This document shows, one piece after another, positions 32,323-41,656 of a stretch of 64,000 nucleotides of DNA. The DNA comes from an uncultured Gemmiger sp. (lineage in GTDB: Bacteria > Bacillota > Clostridia > Oscillospirales > Ruminococcaceae). Under the pieces are notes generated by a model. It had not been told where the DNA came from. It worked only from the letters and a program-made list of their open reading frames with translations, and made no database searches. The stretch covers positions 24,799-88,798 of the forward strand of contig CALWNO010000004.1 in the NCBI GenBank assembly GCA_944382785.1. The letters run 5' to 3'. The translations under genes and the position numbers were made by a program. Every line of letters begins with the position of its first letter. The first letter of the stretch is position 1.

Positions 32323-35300
32323 TCAGCGGATGCGCAGGGTCTTGATCTCGTAGGGTTTGACGGTGAAGCGGATGGCGCCGTTCTCCACCTCGACCGGCTC
32401 GCCGTCCGGCTGTTCCAGGCAGTCGCAGCTTTCGGCGGCGGTGAAGGGGCGGCCCCAGTGCAGGGTGGTCTCGGTGAGGGCATTGTCGCACTCATACATG
32501 CGGACGATGACCCCGTCCTCGTCCTCGGCCTGCTTGATGGTCTCCACCACGATGTTGGGGGCCTCCACGGCGGCCAGGCAGAAGGCCTCGCCGGGGGTGC
32601 CGCCGGCCACAGCCAGGGCGGGCTGGTTGAGGAAGAAGGCTTCCCGCACGGTGCCCGCGGCCCGCCAGTTTTCGGCATGGGGGTAGAGGGCGTAGGTGAA
32701 GTGGTGCACTTCCTGGTCGGTGGTGGGGTTGGGCTCGATGCCCGACTTGATGAGGGTCAGGCTGAGGCAGCTGTCCTTCACCGAATGGCCGTACTTGCAG
32801 TCGTTGAGCAGGCTCACGCCGTAGTGGCCTTCGGACAGGTCGGCCCATTTCTGGCCGCAGCTCTCGAACCGGGCCTTGTCCCAGCTGGTGTTGGTGTGGG
32901 TCTTGCGGGTCAGGTTGCCGAACTGCACCTCAAAGGTGGCTTCGTCGGTGTGGACGTTCACCGGGAACCGCACCTTGAGCAGGTGCTGGTGTTCGTGCCA
33001 GTCCACGGTGGTGACAAAGTCGATGCGGCGAGAGTTGGCATAGAAATGGATATCCTGGGCGATGGTGGAGTTGCTGAAGGCCCGCTCGACGTGCAGGGTG
33101 GCGCGCACCGGGCCGGTCTCGGTCCAGGTGAAGGCTTTCAGGTCGGTGACATCCCAGAACTTTTCGGTGTAGAAGATGTCGATATCCCAGTTGTCGTAGT
33201 AGATGGGCTTGTCCTCAAACACCCGGAAGGCGTTGGCCGCCTGGCCCGCCTGGAATACCTGGCGGCGGTTGTCCTTGTCAAACAAACCGCCCATCTGGCC
33301 CTGTTCATCAAAGGAAACGGTGTAGAAGGGGGTTTCCAGGGTGTGGCCGTCGGCGCTGAGGGTGAAGGGGCAGGCCGTTTCGGGGGCGGCGGCCGGGGCA
33401 AAGGTCTTGCGGCCCTTGGCGGGCAGACCCTTGAGGTAAACCACGGCGCCGTCGGCGGTCTGCTGCACGGGATAGACGTTGCCGTCCCCGTCGGTCAGAG
33501 CAGCGGCGTCGCAGCTTCCCAGTGCCACCACGTCATTGCGGGCAAAGCCGGTGGTGTTGAAGACGGTGACGCCTTCCCCGGCCGGGGTCAGGGCGGCCAG
33601 ACGCTCCCCTTGCAGGGCGGCGATCTTCGCCTCCATCTCAGCGTATTCCTTCTTGGTGACCTCGTACACCTCGTGGATGGAGGAGCCGGGCAGGATGTCG
33701 TGGAACTGGTTGATGAGGATGCCGTGCCACAGGTCGTCGATGGCCTGCTTGGGGTAGTCCACCCCGGGGGCCGCCAGCACGCTGAGCAGTTCCAGGTCCA
33801 TCATGTGCAGCTCCGCCTTGCGGTTGGACCGCTTGTTCCGGGCCATGGAGGTCAGGGTGCCGCGATGGTATTCAAAGTAGAGCTCGCCCTCCCAGGTGGG
33901 CAGACGGCGGTTGCCGGAAACCCGGTCTTTCAGCTCGTCGAAGTAGGTGCGGGCGAAGGCCTGGCGCACCTTGGGGATGCCCTCCACCCCTTTCTCCATC
34001 CGGGCGGAGGTCTCCAGCATGGCGCGGGTGGGGCCGCCGCCGCCGTCGCCGTAGCCGTAGCAGACCAGGATATCGTTGTTGATGTCCTTCTGCTGGTAGC
34101 GCTGCCAGCCGCCGGCGATGGCGTCGGGGTGCAAAAGACCGTTGTAGGTGGTGAAGAAGTCCTTGGTGGGGTCCTGGCCCACCCCCACGGTGGTGATCAG
34201 GTGGGTGAGGATCTCGGTGCCGTCAATGCCCCGCCACATAAAGGTGTCGTAGGGCATCTTGTTGAACTGGTTCCAGGCCAGCTTGGTGGTCATGAAGTAG
34301 TCGATGCCGCATTTCTTCATGATCTGGGGCAGGGCGCCGGAGTAGCCGAAAACATCCGGCAGCCAGAGGATCCGGTTATCCACCCCGAACTCCTCTTGGA
34401 AGAAGCGCTTGCCGTAGATGAACTGGCGCACCAGGCTTTCGCCGCTGGTCAGGTTGCAGTCGGCTTCCACCCACATGCCCCCTTCCGGTTCCCACCGGCC
34501 TTCGGCCACCCGGGCCTTGATCTGGTCATACAGTTCGGGGTAGCGCTGTTTCAGGAAGTAGTACAGCTGGGGCTGGCTGGACATGAACTTGTAGTCCGGG
34601 TATTCCTCCATGAGCTTGAGCACGGTGGCAAAGCTGCGGCAGACCTTTTCCCGGGTCTGGGCCACCGTCCACCACCAGGCCACGTCGATGTGGGTGTGGC
34701 CGATGCAGCTGGCGATGACCTCGTCATGGCCGGCCAGGTCGGTGTACAGGGCCTGGGCCAGATACTTCCGGGCGTCGGCCACGGTGGCGTAGAAGCTCTC
34801 ATTGTAGGGGGTGCGCAGGTCCAGCAGGTTCACCGCCTCGTTGAGCACCCGCTCCAGGTCGTGGCGGGCCTTGCTGTCCGGGTCCAGCCGGGGGAACACC
34901 TGCAGGGGCACCACCATGTCATAGTACAGCCCTTCGATCTCCGGGTCCACCTCCCGCAGGTCCACGATGAGGTTGAACTCGGTGTGCAGGATGCCGGTGT
35001 AGGCCTGCAGTTCCAGCCGGTAGGAGGTACCGGCCTTGGCGCAGCGGTCCAGCAGCACATCCCGGTGGTTCATGTCGATGCCCTGGGTGACCGCCCCGTT
35101 CACGAACAGCAGGAACTGGGGGTTCTTGGCGTCGTCCCACTCGTCGATCTGGGTGCAGACGTGCATCCACAGGGGTTTGCCCTCCATCTCGTCGGGCACG
35201 GTCACGTCGGCGCGGAACCAGTAGTGCTTGTCCGGGCCGTACCAGTGCATGGTGCGGCAGTCAAAAGGCGCGAAGGGGGCCGGGTCCGCGTCGGCATCTT

Positions 35301-35427
35301 CCGGGCGCAGGAAGTTGCCCGGCTTGTACAGCCAGTTTTCGGTGGGGAATTTCTGCTTTACCGACAGCTTCTGCAGCTCGGTGCAGATGCCGTTGATCCG
35401 CTTGTCCAAAAAGCTCATCGTTTCCAT
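32323..35427 (-). CDS. Alpha-mannosidase, GH38
   Basis: A 1034-residue intracellular alpha-mannosidase. An N-terminal beta domain of about 235 residues is followed by the zinc-binding GHTHIDVAWWW (243-253), the nucleophile Asp358 in LWLPDVFGYSG, and NQFHDILPGSSIHEVYEVT in the middle helical region. Domain order equals that of bacterial and vacuolar class II alpha-mannosidases. It is 52 bases from the GH20 gene and 40 bases from GH130. Its likely role is trimming alpha-mannose branches so that the remaining Man-GlcNAc core can reach the GH130 phosphorylase. Confidence 0.95.
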   Translation of the reverse strand: METMSFLDKRINGICTELQKLSVKQKFPTENWLYKPGNFLRPEDADADPAPFAPFDCRTMHWYGPDKHYWFRADVTVPDEMEGKPLWMHVCTQIDEWDDAKNPQFLLFVNGAVTQGIDMNHRDVLLDRCAKAGTSYRLELQAYTGILHTEFNLIVDLREVDPEIEGLYYDMVVPLQVFPRLDPDSKARHDLERVLNEAVNLLDLRTPYNESFYATVADARKYLAQALYTDLAGHDEVIASCIGHTHIDVAWWWTVAQTREKVCRSFATVLKLMEEYPDYKFMSSQPQLYYFLKQRYPELYDQIKARVAEGRWEPEGGMWVEADCNLTSGESLVRQFIYGKRFFQEEFGVDNRILWLPDVFGYSGALPQIMKKCGIDYFMTTKLAWNQFNKMPYDTFMWRGIDGTEILTHLITTVGVGQDPTKDFFTTYNGLLHPDAIAGGWQRYQQKDINNDILVCYGYGDGGGGPTRAMLETSARMEKGVEGIPKVRQAFARTYFDELKDRVSGNRRLPTWEGELYFEYHRGTLTSMARNKRSNRKAELHMMDLELLSVLAAPGVDYPKQAIDDLWHGILINQFHDILPGSSIHEVYEVTKKEYAEMEAKIAALQGERLAALTPAGEGVTVFNTTGFARNDVVALGSCDAAALTDGDGNVYPVQQTADGAVVYLKGLPAKGRKTFAPAAAPETACPFTLSADGHTLETPFYTVSFDEQGQMGGLFDKDNRRQVFQAGQAANAFRVFEDKPIYYDNWDIDIFYTEKFWDVTDLKAFTWTETGPVRATLHVERAFSNSTIAQDIHFYANSRRIDFVTTVDWHEHQHLLKVRFPVNVHTDEATFEVQFGNLTRKTHTNTSWDKARFESCGQKWADLSEGHYGVSLLNDCKYGHSVKDSCLSLTLIKSGIEPNPTTDQEVHHFTYALYPHAENWRAAGTVREAFFLNQPALAVAGGTPGEAFCLAAVEAPNIVVETIKQAEDEDGVIVRMYECDNALTETTLHWGRPFTAAESCDCLEQPDGEPVEVENGAIRFTVKPYEIKTLRIR

Positions 35428-35466
35428 AGGGAGATTCCTTTCCTGGGGAAGCCAGTTTCAAAAGTG

Positions 35467-36456
35467 TCAGAAGGAGTTTGCCTTGATGTAATCCAGCAGC
35501 CGGTCCACGGTGGTGAAAGCCAGGCCGGTGACGGTGTCGGCGCAGCCGTAGTAGACGGCGATGCGGCCGGTGGGGGCGTCGGTGAGGGCGGCACACGGGA
35601 AGGTGACGTTGGGCACGTCGCCCATGCACTCGTAGGGCATGTGGGGAGCCAGGATGTAGTCCTTGCCCCGGGCCTTCACCTTCCAGGGCTCGTCAATGTC
35701 CAAAAGGGCCGCGCCCATGCGGTAGACGTACCCGTTGCAGGTGTTGATGACCCCGTGGTAGATCAGCAGCCACCCCTCGTCGGTCTCGATGGGGATGGGG
35801 CCCGGGCCGATCTTCAGGCTCTGCCAGGCAGATTCGTCCCCCTTGACGGCGCCCATCATGTAGCGGTGACGGCCCCAGTAGACCAGGTCCTCGCTCTGGC
35901 TGACGAAGATATCCCCGAAGGGGGTGTGGCCGGTGTCACTGGGACGGCTCATCATCATGTAGCGGCCCTGGATCTTGCGGGGGAAGAGCACGCCGTTGCG
36001 GTTGTAGGGCAAAAAGGCGTTTTCCAGCTGGTGGAAGGTCTTGAAGTCCTCGGTCCAGGCCAGGCCGATGGTGGGGCCGTGGTAGCCGTTGCACCAGGTG
36101 ACGTAGTATTTGCCGTCCATGTAGCAGACCCGGGGATCGTAGCGGTATTCCCGGTTGGTCACTTCCGGGTCATCCCCCACCAGGCGGATGGGGTCGTCGT
36201 CGATGGTCCAGTGGATGCCGTCCTGGCTGAACCCGGCGAAGATATCCATGCTGATGGAAAGGCTGTCGCAGCGGAAGACCCCCGCAAAGCCGTCCTTGAA
36301 GGGCACCACGGCGCTGTTAAAGACGCTGTTGGACCGCTTGTTGCCGTCGCGGCCGATGATGGGGTTGCCGTCGTACCGCCACAACGGGGTGCGGGTGACG
36401 GCAGGCGGGTCCTGCCAGGGGATGTTGGGCAGCGGGTTGCCAATGATTTTTGCCAT
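35467..36456 (-). CDS. GH130 beta-mannosyl phosphorylase/hydrolase
   Basis: A 329-residue five-bladed propeller enzyme of GH130. Signature sequences are NSVFNSAVVPFKDGFAGVFR (43-62) and YDPRVCYMDGKYYVTW, with the catalytic Asp107 in YDPRV. The TPFGDIFVSQSEDLVYWG region and phosphate-binding basic residues (Arg62, Lys residues near 156) fit a phosphorylase that splits beta-1,4-mannosyl-GlcNAc or mannobiose to mannose 1-phosphate. In an operon with GH38 and GH20 the N-glycan core phosphorylase role is the best inference. Mannose 1-phosphate could enter the manC route encoded at 54845-56164. Confidence 0.92.
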   Translation of the reverse strand: MAKIIGNPLPNIPWQDPPAVTRTPLWRYDGNPIIGRDGNKRSNSVFNSAVVPFKDGFAGVFRCDSLSISMDIFAGFSQDGIHWTIDDDPIRLVGDDPEVTNREYRYDPRVCYMDGKYYVTWCNGYHGPTIGLAWTEDFKTFHQLENAFLPYNRNGVLFPRKIQGRYMMMSRPSDTGHTPFGDIFVSQSEDLVYWGRHRYMMGAVKGDESAWQSLKIGPGPIPIETDEGWLLIYHGVINTCNGYVYRMGAALLDIDEPWKVKARGKDYILAPHMPYECMGDVPNVTFPCAALTDAPTGRIAVYYGCADTVTGLAFTTVDRLLDYIKANSF

Positions 36457-36486
36457 ACTTTCTAACCTCCTGTGGTTGGAGAAGCG

Positions 36487-38883
36487 TTATCCCACAATAC
36501 GCACAACCGGTGCAAACTGCTGCTCATGCAGCTCGTCCATGGCGCGTTCTGGGTCGGTTTCGTCGGTGAGGGTGAGGGTGAAGCGGTACTCTGCAAAGCC
36601 GGACAGGTCCAGCTTGAAGTTCGTTTCCCAGGTGTTGTTCATGAGCCAGGCAAACACCGGGCGGCGGTTGTCCTCCGGGCGGTTTTCACACAGGCGGATG
36701 GGGTGGTGTTTCAGCGGGCCGAAAGCATACAGCGGGGTATCCCGGGCGCCCAGCAGCACCCCTCCGTCCCGCCCCAGGAAGGCCAGGCCGTCGTCGCTCA
36801 TGCTGTATTCCATGCAGCTGCCGGGCAGCTGGTCCACACCGGGGCGCAGCGCTTCCCGGCCGCCTTTGCGCAGCCAGACTTCCCGGCCGGTGAGATCCAG
36901 ATTCAGGGGCAGGTAAACGCTCTCGATGTCGGTGGACAGGGTCTTGCCCAGTTCCAGGCGCAAGTCGATACGGGGCAGGTCCTCATACAGTTTCAGCACC
37001 ACATCGCAGTGGACGGTGCCGGGCATGGACCCGCGCAGCCGCAGGGTGGTGAACACCGGGCCGCGTTCCTCACACACCACCTCATTCAGGGTGGCGGGGA
37101 ACTGCCTGGCATGCTGTCCCCGGATGTTGCGGCCCAGCAGACGGCGCTCCTCATACACGTCGGTGACGCCGGGGCGCACGGGGGTACATTCATATACCGG
37201 GGTGAAGAAGGGCAGGCCGGTCGGGGCCATGAGTTCCCGGCCATGGGCTTTGTCGTACAGGCTGCACAGGCCCCGGCCCACCTCGTATTCCAGGCGGAAA
37301 AACCGGTTTTCAAAGCCGTACGGCAGACGGAAGGTCACGGGATCGTAGTCGTTGACGATATCCCGCACCTGCTCGGCGCCGACGTAGCACTGGCGGGTGT
37401 TGAGCTTGTTTTCAGGACGTTCTCTTCTTCCATAAGTATACCGTTTGACTTCCCCCGGTGTAAAGGTGTCCACAAAAGAAATCCGGCGGCCCCGGGGATG
37501 GGGACTGACCTGACAAGGCAGTTCCCTGCCGTCCTCGGTGCGGATGTCGGCATCCGGCAGACCCGCGGGCAAAGTCTCGACGTAAAATTCCACCGCCATG
37601 GGGCCGGAAAGGCGCGTGGGGTTCTGCACCCGGATGCTGCCCTGGGTGGCATAGTAACGCAGGATGTCCCCCTGGTCCCGGGCAATACGCCCCAGCATGC
37701 GGGCGGCGGCCTCATGGACCCGGGAAGCATACCCGGTCTTGCGGATATCCAAATCCAGCACCATGGATTCATAAGGGTTGGTGATGCTGGCGGAATGGCC
37801 CCAGGTGTGCTCGGCGTAGAGCAGCAGAGCGTCCTCAGCATCCCGCACCAGAGCAGGCTGGTGCACTTCCAGCGCGGGGTCCAGGCGGCGGGCCAGCTCA
37901 TAGCTGCGGCAGGCATCCCGGTAATGCTTCACCCCGTAGGGGGTAGAACCCACGCCGTTGGCCCACCAGTCGTTCAGGTCCCCGTGATACACCGGCGCCT
38001 CCTGCAGTTTGGGGGCGATGGCCGCGTACAGTTCCTGCAAACTGACCATCCGCACCTGCACCGTGCCGCCGTAGCGGCGGTTGAACTCTTCGATGGTATG
38101 CAGAATCAGCGGTTCAGGCGGGGCATTGTCGCTGAACACGCCGGACACCGACGCCGGAATGAAATCATAAGGGTAGCCGTTTTCCTCGCATTCGGTGAGG
38201 TAGGCGTCCAGGTTCCGGGCCAGGGCTTCGGCGTCGTCCTGCGGCTGCGGGGCGCTGCCCAGCCGGTCCATGGTCATGAAGTTGGGAATGTGGTTGGGGC
38301 GCAGCCCCAGCACGTTGCCCAGGTTGTAGTGCTCACCGTTCCACACCAGCAGGCGGCGGCCGTCCTTGCTCTCCCAGAAATAGGCGTTCTGGTTCTGGTG
38401 CAGAGGGTACATGCCGTGGTGGCAGTGGATGTTGGTGTACAAAAACTCCACCCCGTTTTCCAGCATGGCGTCCCGCTGGCCCATGGACAGGCCGTTTATG
38501 TCGGCACACATGGCGGTATTCAGGGTCACGCCCGCGGCGGCGAATTTTTCCCGCCAGGCCCGCAGGCGGCGGGCATAGGTACCGCAATCCAGCAGGTCGG
38601 TGAAGTTCAGATAATTGGCCGAAAGGCCGATGCGGCCGTCCCGGGCCAGATCCAGGAAACGGGCTTTTTCCTCCTCCGTAGCGGTGCGGAAGAAGGCTTC
38701 CACACAGAAGAGGGTCTCGCAGTTCCAGCGGAACGCCGCGTTGGCGGGGCTCTGCATCATCTGCAGGGCGCTGCGGATGTAGTCCACCTGCAGGTCGATG
38801 ACATGTTCCTGCAGATCGGTGTACCCGATGTCGGTGTGAGAATGGTGGACGGCGTAGACCGTCCGAATCGTATGTTGTTTCAT
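36487..38883 (-). CDS. GH38-like protein (DUF5054-type), divergent
   Basis: A 798-residue protein whose first 20 residues read VYAVHHSHTDIGYTDLQ, the zinc-binding motif of the GH38/GH57-like barrels. It lacks the WLPDVFG nucleophile motif of the two true GH38 enzymes in the window; CADINGLSMGQRDAMLENGVEF occupies the equivalent stretch. The middle has a long helical part (AEHTWGHSASITNPYES) and the C-terminal half is beta-rich. This arrangement fits the DUF5054 type, for which no activity is established to my knowledge. The start at 38883 places the motif at the N-terminus; a longer frame to 39003 is open but unlikely. It is the first enzyme gene after the importer genes. Confidence 0.8.
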   Translation of the reverse strand: MKQHTIRTVYAVHHSHTDIGYTDLQEHVIDLQVDYIRSALQMMQSPANAAFRWNCETLFCVEAFFRTATEEEKARFLDLARDGRIGLSANYLNFTDLLDCGTYARRLRAWREKFAAAGVTLNTAMCADINGLSMGQRDAMLENGVEFLYTNIHCHHGMYPLHQNQNAYFWESKDGRRLLVWNGEHYNLGNVLGLRPNHIPNFMTMDRLGSAPQPQDDAEALARNLDAYLTECEENGYPYDFIPASVSGVFSDNAPPEPLILHTIEEFNRRYGGTVQVRMVSLQELYAAIAPKLQEAPVYHGDLNDWWANGVGSTPYGVKHYRDACRSYELARRLDPALEVHQPALVRDAEDALLLYAEHTWGHSASITNPYESMVLDLDIRKTGYASRVHEAAARMLGRIARDQGDILRYYATQGSIRVQNPTRLSGPMAVEFYVETLPAGLPDADIRTEDGRELPCQVSPHPRGRRISFVDTFTPGEVKRYTYGRRERPENKLNTRQCYVGAEQVRDIVNDYDPVTFRLPYGFENRFFRLEYEVGRGLCSLYDKAHGRELMAPTGLPFFTPVYECTPVRPGVTDVYEERRLLGRNIRGQHARQFPATLNEVVCEERGPVFTTLRLRGSMPGTVHCDVVLKLYEDLPRIDLRLELGKTLSTDIESVYLPLNLDLTGREVWLRKGGREALRPGVDQLPGSCMEYSMSDDGLAFLGRDGGVLLGARDTPLYAFGPLKHHPIRLCENRPEDNRRPVFAWLMNNTWETNFKLDLSGFAEYRFTLTLTDETDPERAMDELHEQQFAPVVRIVG

Positions 38884-39100
38884 AGGCGGAACCCCCGCGC
38901 ACAGGCGGAATCGGTCGGTTTTTGGCGGATAAGCCCGCAAAAAGGCCGCCGCTGGGCCGGGCCGGTGAAAAAGCGGATCGATTGTGCAAATTCGTTCGAT
39001 CAAAGGCGGCGGCGCGCTGCCGCTGCTGCTGTTTTCTCCTGCCCGCGCAAAGCGACGGCCTTTGTGTTACGGGTTGATGGCGGATATGGGACGGGAACGC
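38884..39100 (-). other. GC-rich gap between binding-protein and enzyme genes
   Basis: The 217 bases between the binding-protein stop and the next start contain no gene. Several short GC-rich inverted repeats and a TTTTT run are present on the minus strand, which could reduce read-through from transporter to enzyme genes, but no single clear terminator is seen. Confidence 0.35.
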
Positions 39101-40606
39101 TTACTCGGCAGCGGTTTCGGCGGAAGCACCACCGTTGGAGGCCATGAAGGCATCCACCTGAGCCTGGCACTGAGCCATCACATCGTCAAAACCGGCGGCG
39201 CGCAGGTCAGCCATGATCTGCGGGACGATCTCCTCGGTGGGATGGGTACCGGTGAGCAGTTCGCCCTTGTAGCGCTCGTAGACGGAGACGCAGTTGGCCA
39301 GCTCATCCTTGAAGTCGGTGGTATCCAGGCTGAAGCCCAGCAGGACGGAGGGCTCGGCGGCCTCGTTCAGTTCCTTGACTTCGTCGTACTGGTTGAAGTC
39401 GTAATCGTCGGTGGGGGTGACCACGAAGAAGCTGCCCTGGGTGTAACCGGCCATGGTCCAGTTGGCGTTGTTCTTGTGGACCCATTCCTTGGTGTCGTCG
39501 GTGTAATCCCAGTCATCGCCCTGGACGCCGTAGTACAGCAGGTCGCGGACGTAAGAATCGGTGTTCACCAGTTCCAGCAGCTGCAGGGCCTTTTCGGGGT
39601 TGGCGCAGTTGGCGGAGATGCAGTTCATGGAGCCGCGGACGGTATCGTTGGAGACGATGGTGGGGCCAAGCTTGGTGGTGGCAGCCTCAACACCCATGTT
39701 GGGGCCCCAGGTGGTCTTGGCGGCGCCGGACCAGCCCTGGGCTACGCTGCAGGGCTTGTAGGCGTTCTCTTCGGGCTTGGTGGCGGCATCGGAGTTGATG
39801 ATGCCGGCCTGGTACCATTCATGGAAGGTGTCCAGGGTGGCCTGGATGTCGGGCTGCTCCAGCACGGAGACCACGGTGGCGGTGCTGTCGTTGTACTTCA
39901 CGCCCAGGGGCAGCAGGCCGGTGCCCATGTTGTCGTACTCAAAGGCGGCCCAGGTGGCGCCGTTCTGGTTCATGGGGAAGGAAGCTTCGCCGGAAGAATC
40001 CTTCATCTGGGTCAGCACGTCGGTCATGGTGCCCAGGTCGGCCATGGAGATGGCCTCGGGGATGGTGAAGCCGGTGGATTCGGCCAGCTCCTTATCCCAG
40101 ACCAGGTACTCGGTGATGGAAGAGTCCTTGTAGGAAGGCACGGCGTACAGCTTGCCGCCCACTTCGCAGGCTTCCCAGTAATCTTCGGGGATGGAAGCGT
40201 ACAGGTCGGGGGTAGCGGTCTTGACCAGGTCGGTGATGTCGTAGAAGGCGCCGATGTTGATATCGTTGACATAGGTGTTCATGTTGGTGAACAGGATGTC
40301 GTACTCACCGCTGGTGTTGACGATGACGTTGCGGCGGTTGTCCCAGTCGCCCCAGGAAACGACCTGCACGTCCAGATTGACGCCGATCTTCTCTTCCAGG
40401 TAGGGGTTGATCTGCTCCAGCCAGGCGTCGTAGTTGGTGGGCTGGCCGTTACCGACGGTGACCCACTTCAGGGTAACGACTTCATCGGAACCGGTGGAGG
40501 CAGTGTCGGCGGTGGCGGCGGAAGAGCCGCTGTTGCCGCAGGCTGCCAGGCTCAGCGCCATGGCGCCGGTCAGGCCCAGCGCAAGTGCTTTGTTGAACTT
40601 TTTCAT
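39101..40606 (-). CDS. Glycan ABC importer, binding lipoprotein (LipO/YtcQ type)
   Basis: A 501-residue solute-binding lipoprotein, lipobox LAAC with Cys23 and a Ser/Ala/Thr tether. Its length and sequence (LKWVTVGNGQPTNYDAWLEQINPYL, DILFTNMNTYVNDINIGAFYDI) match the large binding proteins that pair with LplB/YtcP permeases and take complex oligosaccharides. AAAGGAG is placed well before the ATG. It follows the two permease genes and precedes the intracellular glycosidase genes, so its ligand is predicted to be the oligomannose or complex glycan that these enzymes degrade. Confidence 0.92.
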   Translation of the reverse strand: MKKFNKALALGLTGAMALSLAACGNSGSSAATADTASTGSDEVVTLKWVTVGNGQPTNYDAWLEQINPYLEEKIGVNLDVQVVSWGDWDNRRNVIVNTSGEYDILFTNMNTYVNDINIGAFYDITDLVKTATPDLYASIPEDYWEACEVGGKLYAVPSYKDSSITEYLVWDKELAESTGFTIPEAISMADLGTMTDVLTQMKDSSGEASFPMNQNGATWAAFEYDNMGTGLLPLGVKYNDSTATVVSVLEQPDIQATLDTFHEWYQAGIINSDAATKPEENAYKPCSVAQGWSGAAKTTWGPNMGVEAATTKLGPTIVSNDTVRGSMNCISANCANPEKALQLLELVNTDSYVRDLLYYGVQGDDWDYTDDTKEWVHKNNANWTMAGYTQGSFFVVTPTDDYDFNQYDEVKELNEAAEPSVLLGFSLDTTDFKDELANCVSVYERYKGELLTGTHPTEEIVPQIMADLRAAGFDDVMAQCQAQVDAFMASNGGASAETAAE

Positions 40607-40673
40607 CTTGTTTCTCCTTTGTATGTATGGGTTGCGTAGGCAGGGGGAGCCCCTGCCGGAATACGGAAGGAAA

Positions 40674-41639
40674 TCAGCCCTTGACGGCGCCGATGGTCAG
40701 ACCGGAAATGAAGTATTTCTGGAAGAAGGGATAGGCGCAGGCAATGGGGATGACGATGACCACCGCAATGGCCATGCGCACCGATTCCGACGGCATGGAG
40801 TTGCGGTACTGCTGCAGGCTCAGGCCCGCAGAGGGGTTGTTGGCGATGTAGTCCAGGTTCTTCATCATGTTGTTCAGAAGAGCCTGCAGGCTGACCAGGT
40901 TGTTCTTGGAGATGTACAGGCTGGACTGGAACCAGTCATTCCAGTACCCGAAGGTCAAAAACAGGCCGATGGTGGCGAACACGGGCTTGGAGATGGGCAC
41001 CACGATGCGGCTGAAGATGGTCAGCTGGGAGGCACCGTCGATCTTGGCCGATTCAATGATGGAATCGGGGATGGTGGTGCGGAAGAAGGTCTTGGATATG
41101 ATGACGTTGAAGCTGGACACGGCCAGAGGCAGGATCAGGCACCAGATGGTGTCGTTGAGGTGGAGCAGGTTGGCCACCACCACGTAGTTGGCGATCATGC
41201 CGCCGTTGAAGATCATGGGGATAAAGACCACCCAGTTGAAGAAGTTGCGCAGGCGGTACTGCGGGCGGGAGAGCACATAGCCCATGGTGGTGGTGAGCAG
41301 CACGCCCAGCACGGTACCGATGACGGTGACCAGGATGGAGATGAACAGGGCGTGGGCGATGGTGCCCCGCTCGTTCCACAGGAACAGGTAGGCGCTGGCG
41401 GAGAAGGTCTCCGGGATGAGGGCGTAGCCGTTCAGGCGGATGGATTCCTCCGAGCTGACCGAGATCATCACCACGTACAGCACGGGGAACAGGCAGACGA
41501 AGGAGAGCAGCACGAACAGGGCGTTGAACAGTCCGTTGGTGGCCGGTTTGATCTGGTTGAGGCGGAACGCTGCCTTGGCTTCCTCCCTTTCCAGGGCTTT
41601 TTCTTCCTTGCGGGCCTGCCGTTTTTCGGAAATGGTCAT
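40674..41639 (-). CDS. Glycan ABC importer permease, LplC/YtcP type
   Basis: A 321-residue permease with six membrane helices and an ATPase-docking loop SIIESAKIDGASQLTIFSRI (about 197-216). The N-terminal 30 residues are cytoplasmic and highly charged. AGGAGG lies eight bases before the ATG, and the gene follows its partner by 17 bases. It ends in the usual FISGLTIGAVKG. No ATPase is encoded nearby. Confidence 0.93.
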   Translation of the reverse strand: MTISEKRQARKEEKALEREEAKAAFRLNQIKPATNGLFNALFVLLSFVCLFPVLYVVMISVSSEESIRLNGYALIPETFSASAYLFLWNERGTIAHALFISILVTVIGTVLGVLLTTTMGYVLSRPQYRLRNFFNWVVFIPMIFNGGMIANYVVVANLLHLNDTIWCLILPLAVSSFNVIISKTFFRTTIPDSIIESAKIDGASQLTIFSRIVVPISKPVFATIGLFLTFGYWNDWFQSSLYISKNNLVSLQALLNNMMKNLDYIANNPSAGLSLQQYRNSMPSESVRMAIAVVIVIPIACAYPFFQKYFISGLTIGAVKG

Positions 41640-41656
41640 CTAGGCTTCCTCCTTCC

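Noticed and set aside
30316-36465. A 2049-codon open frame on the plus strand
   Set aside because: It is antisense to the GH20, GH38 and GH130 genes, whose motifs and catalytic residues are unmistakable. High G+C codon use removes stops from the opposite frame; no ribosome binding site or known domain is present.
38884-39003. Forty-residue extension of the GH38-like protein
   Set aside because: Open frame only; the metal-binding motif lies near the N-terminus in relatives, and the shorter start is consistent with that.
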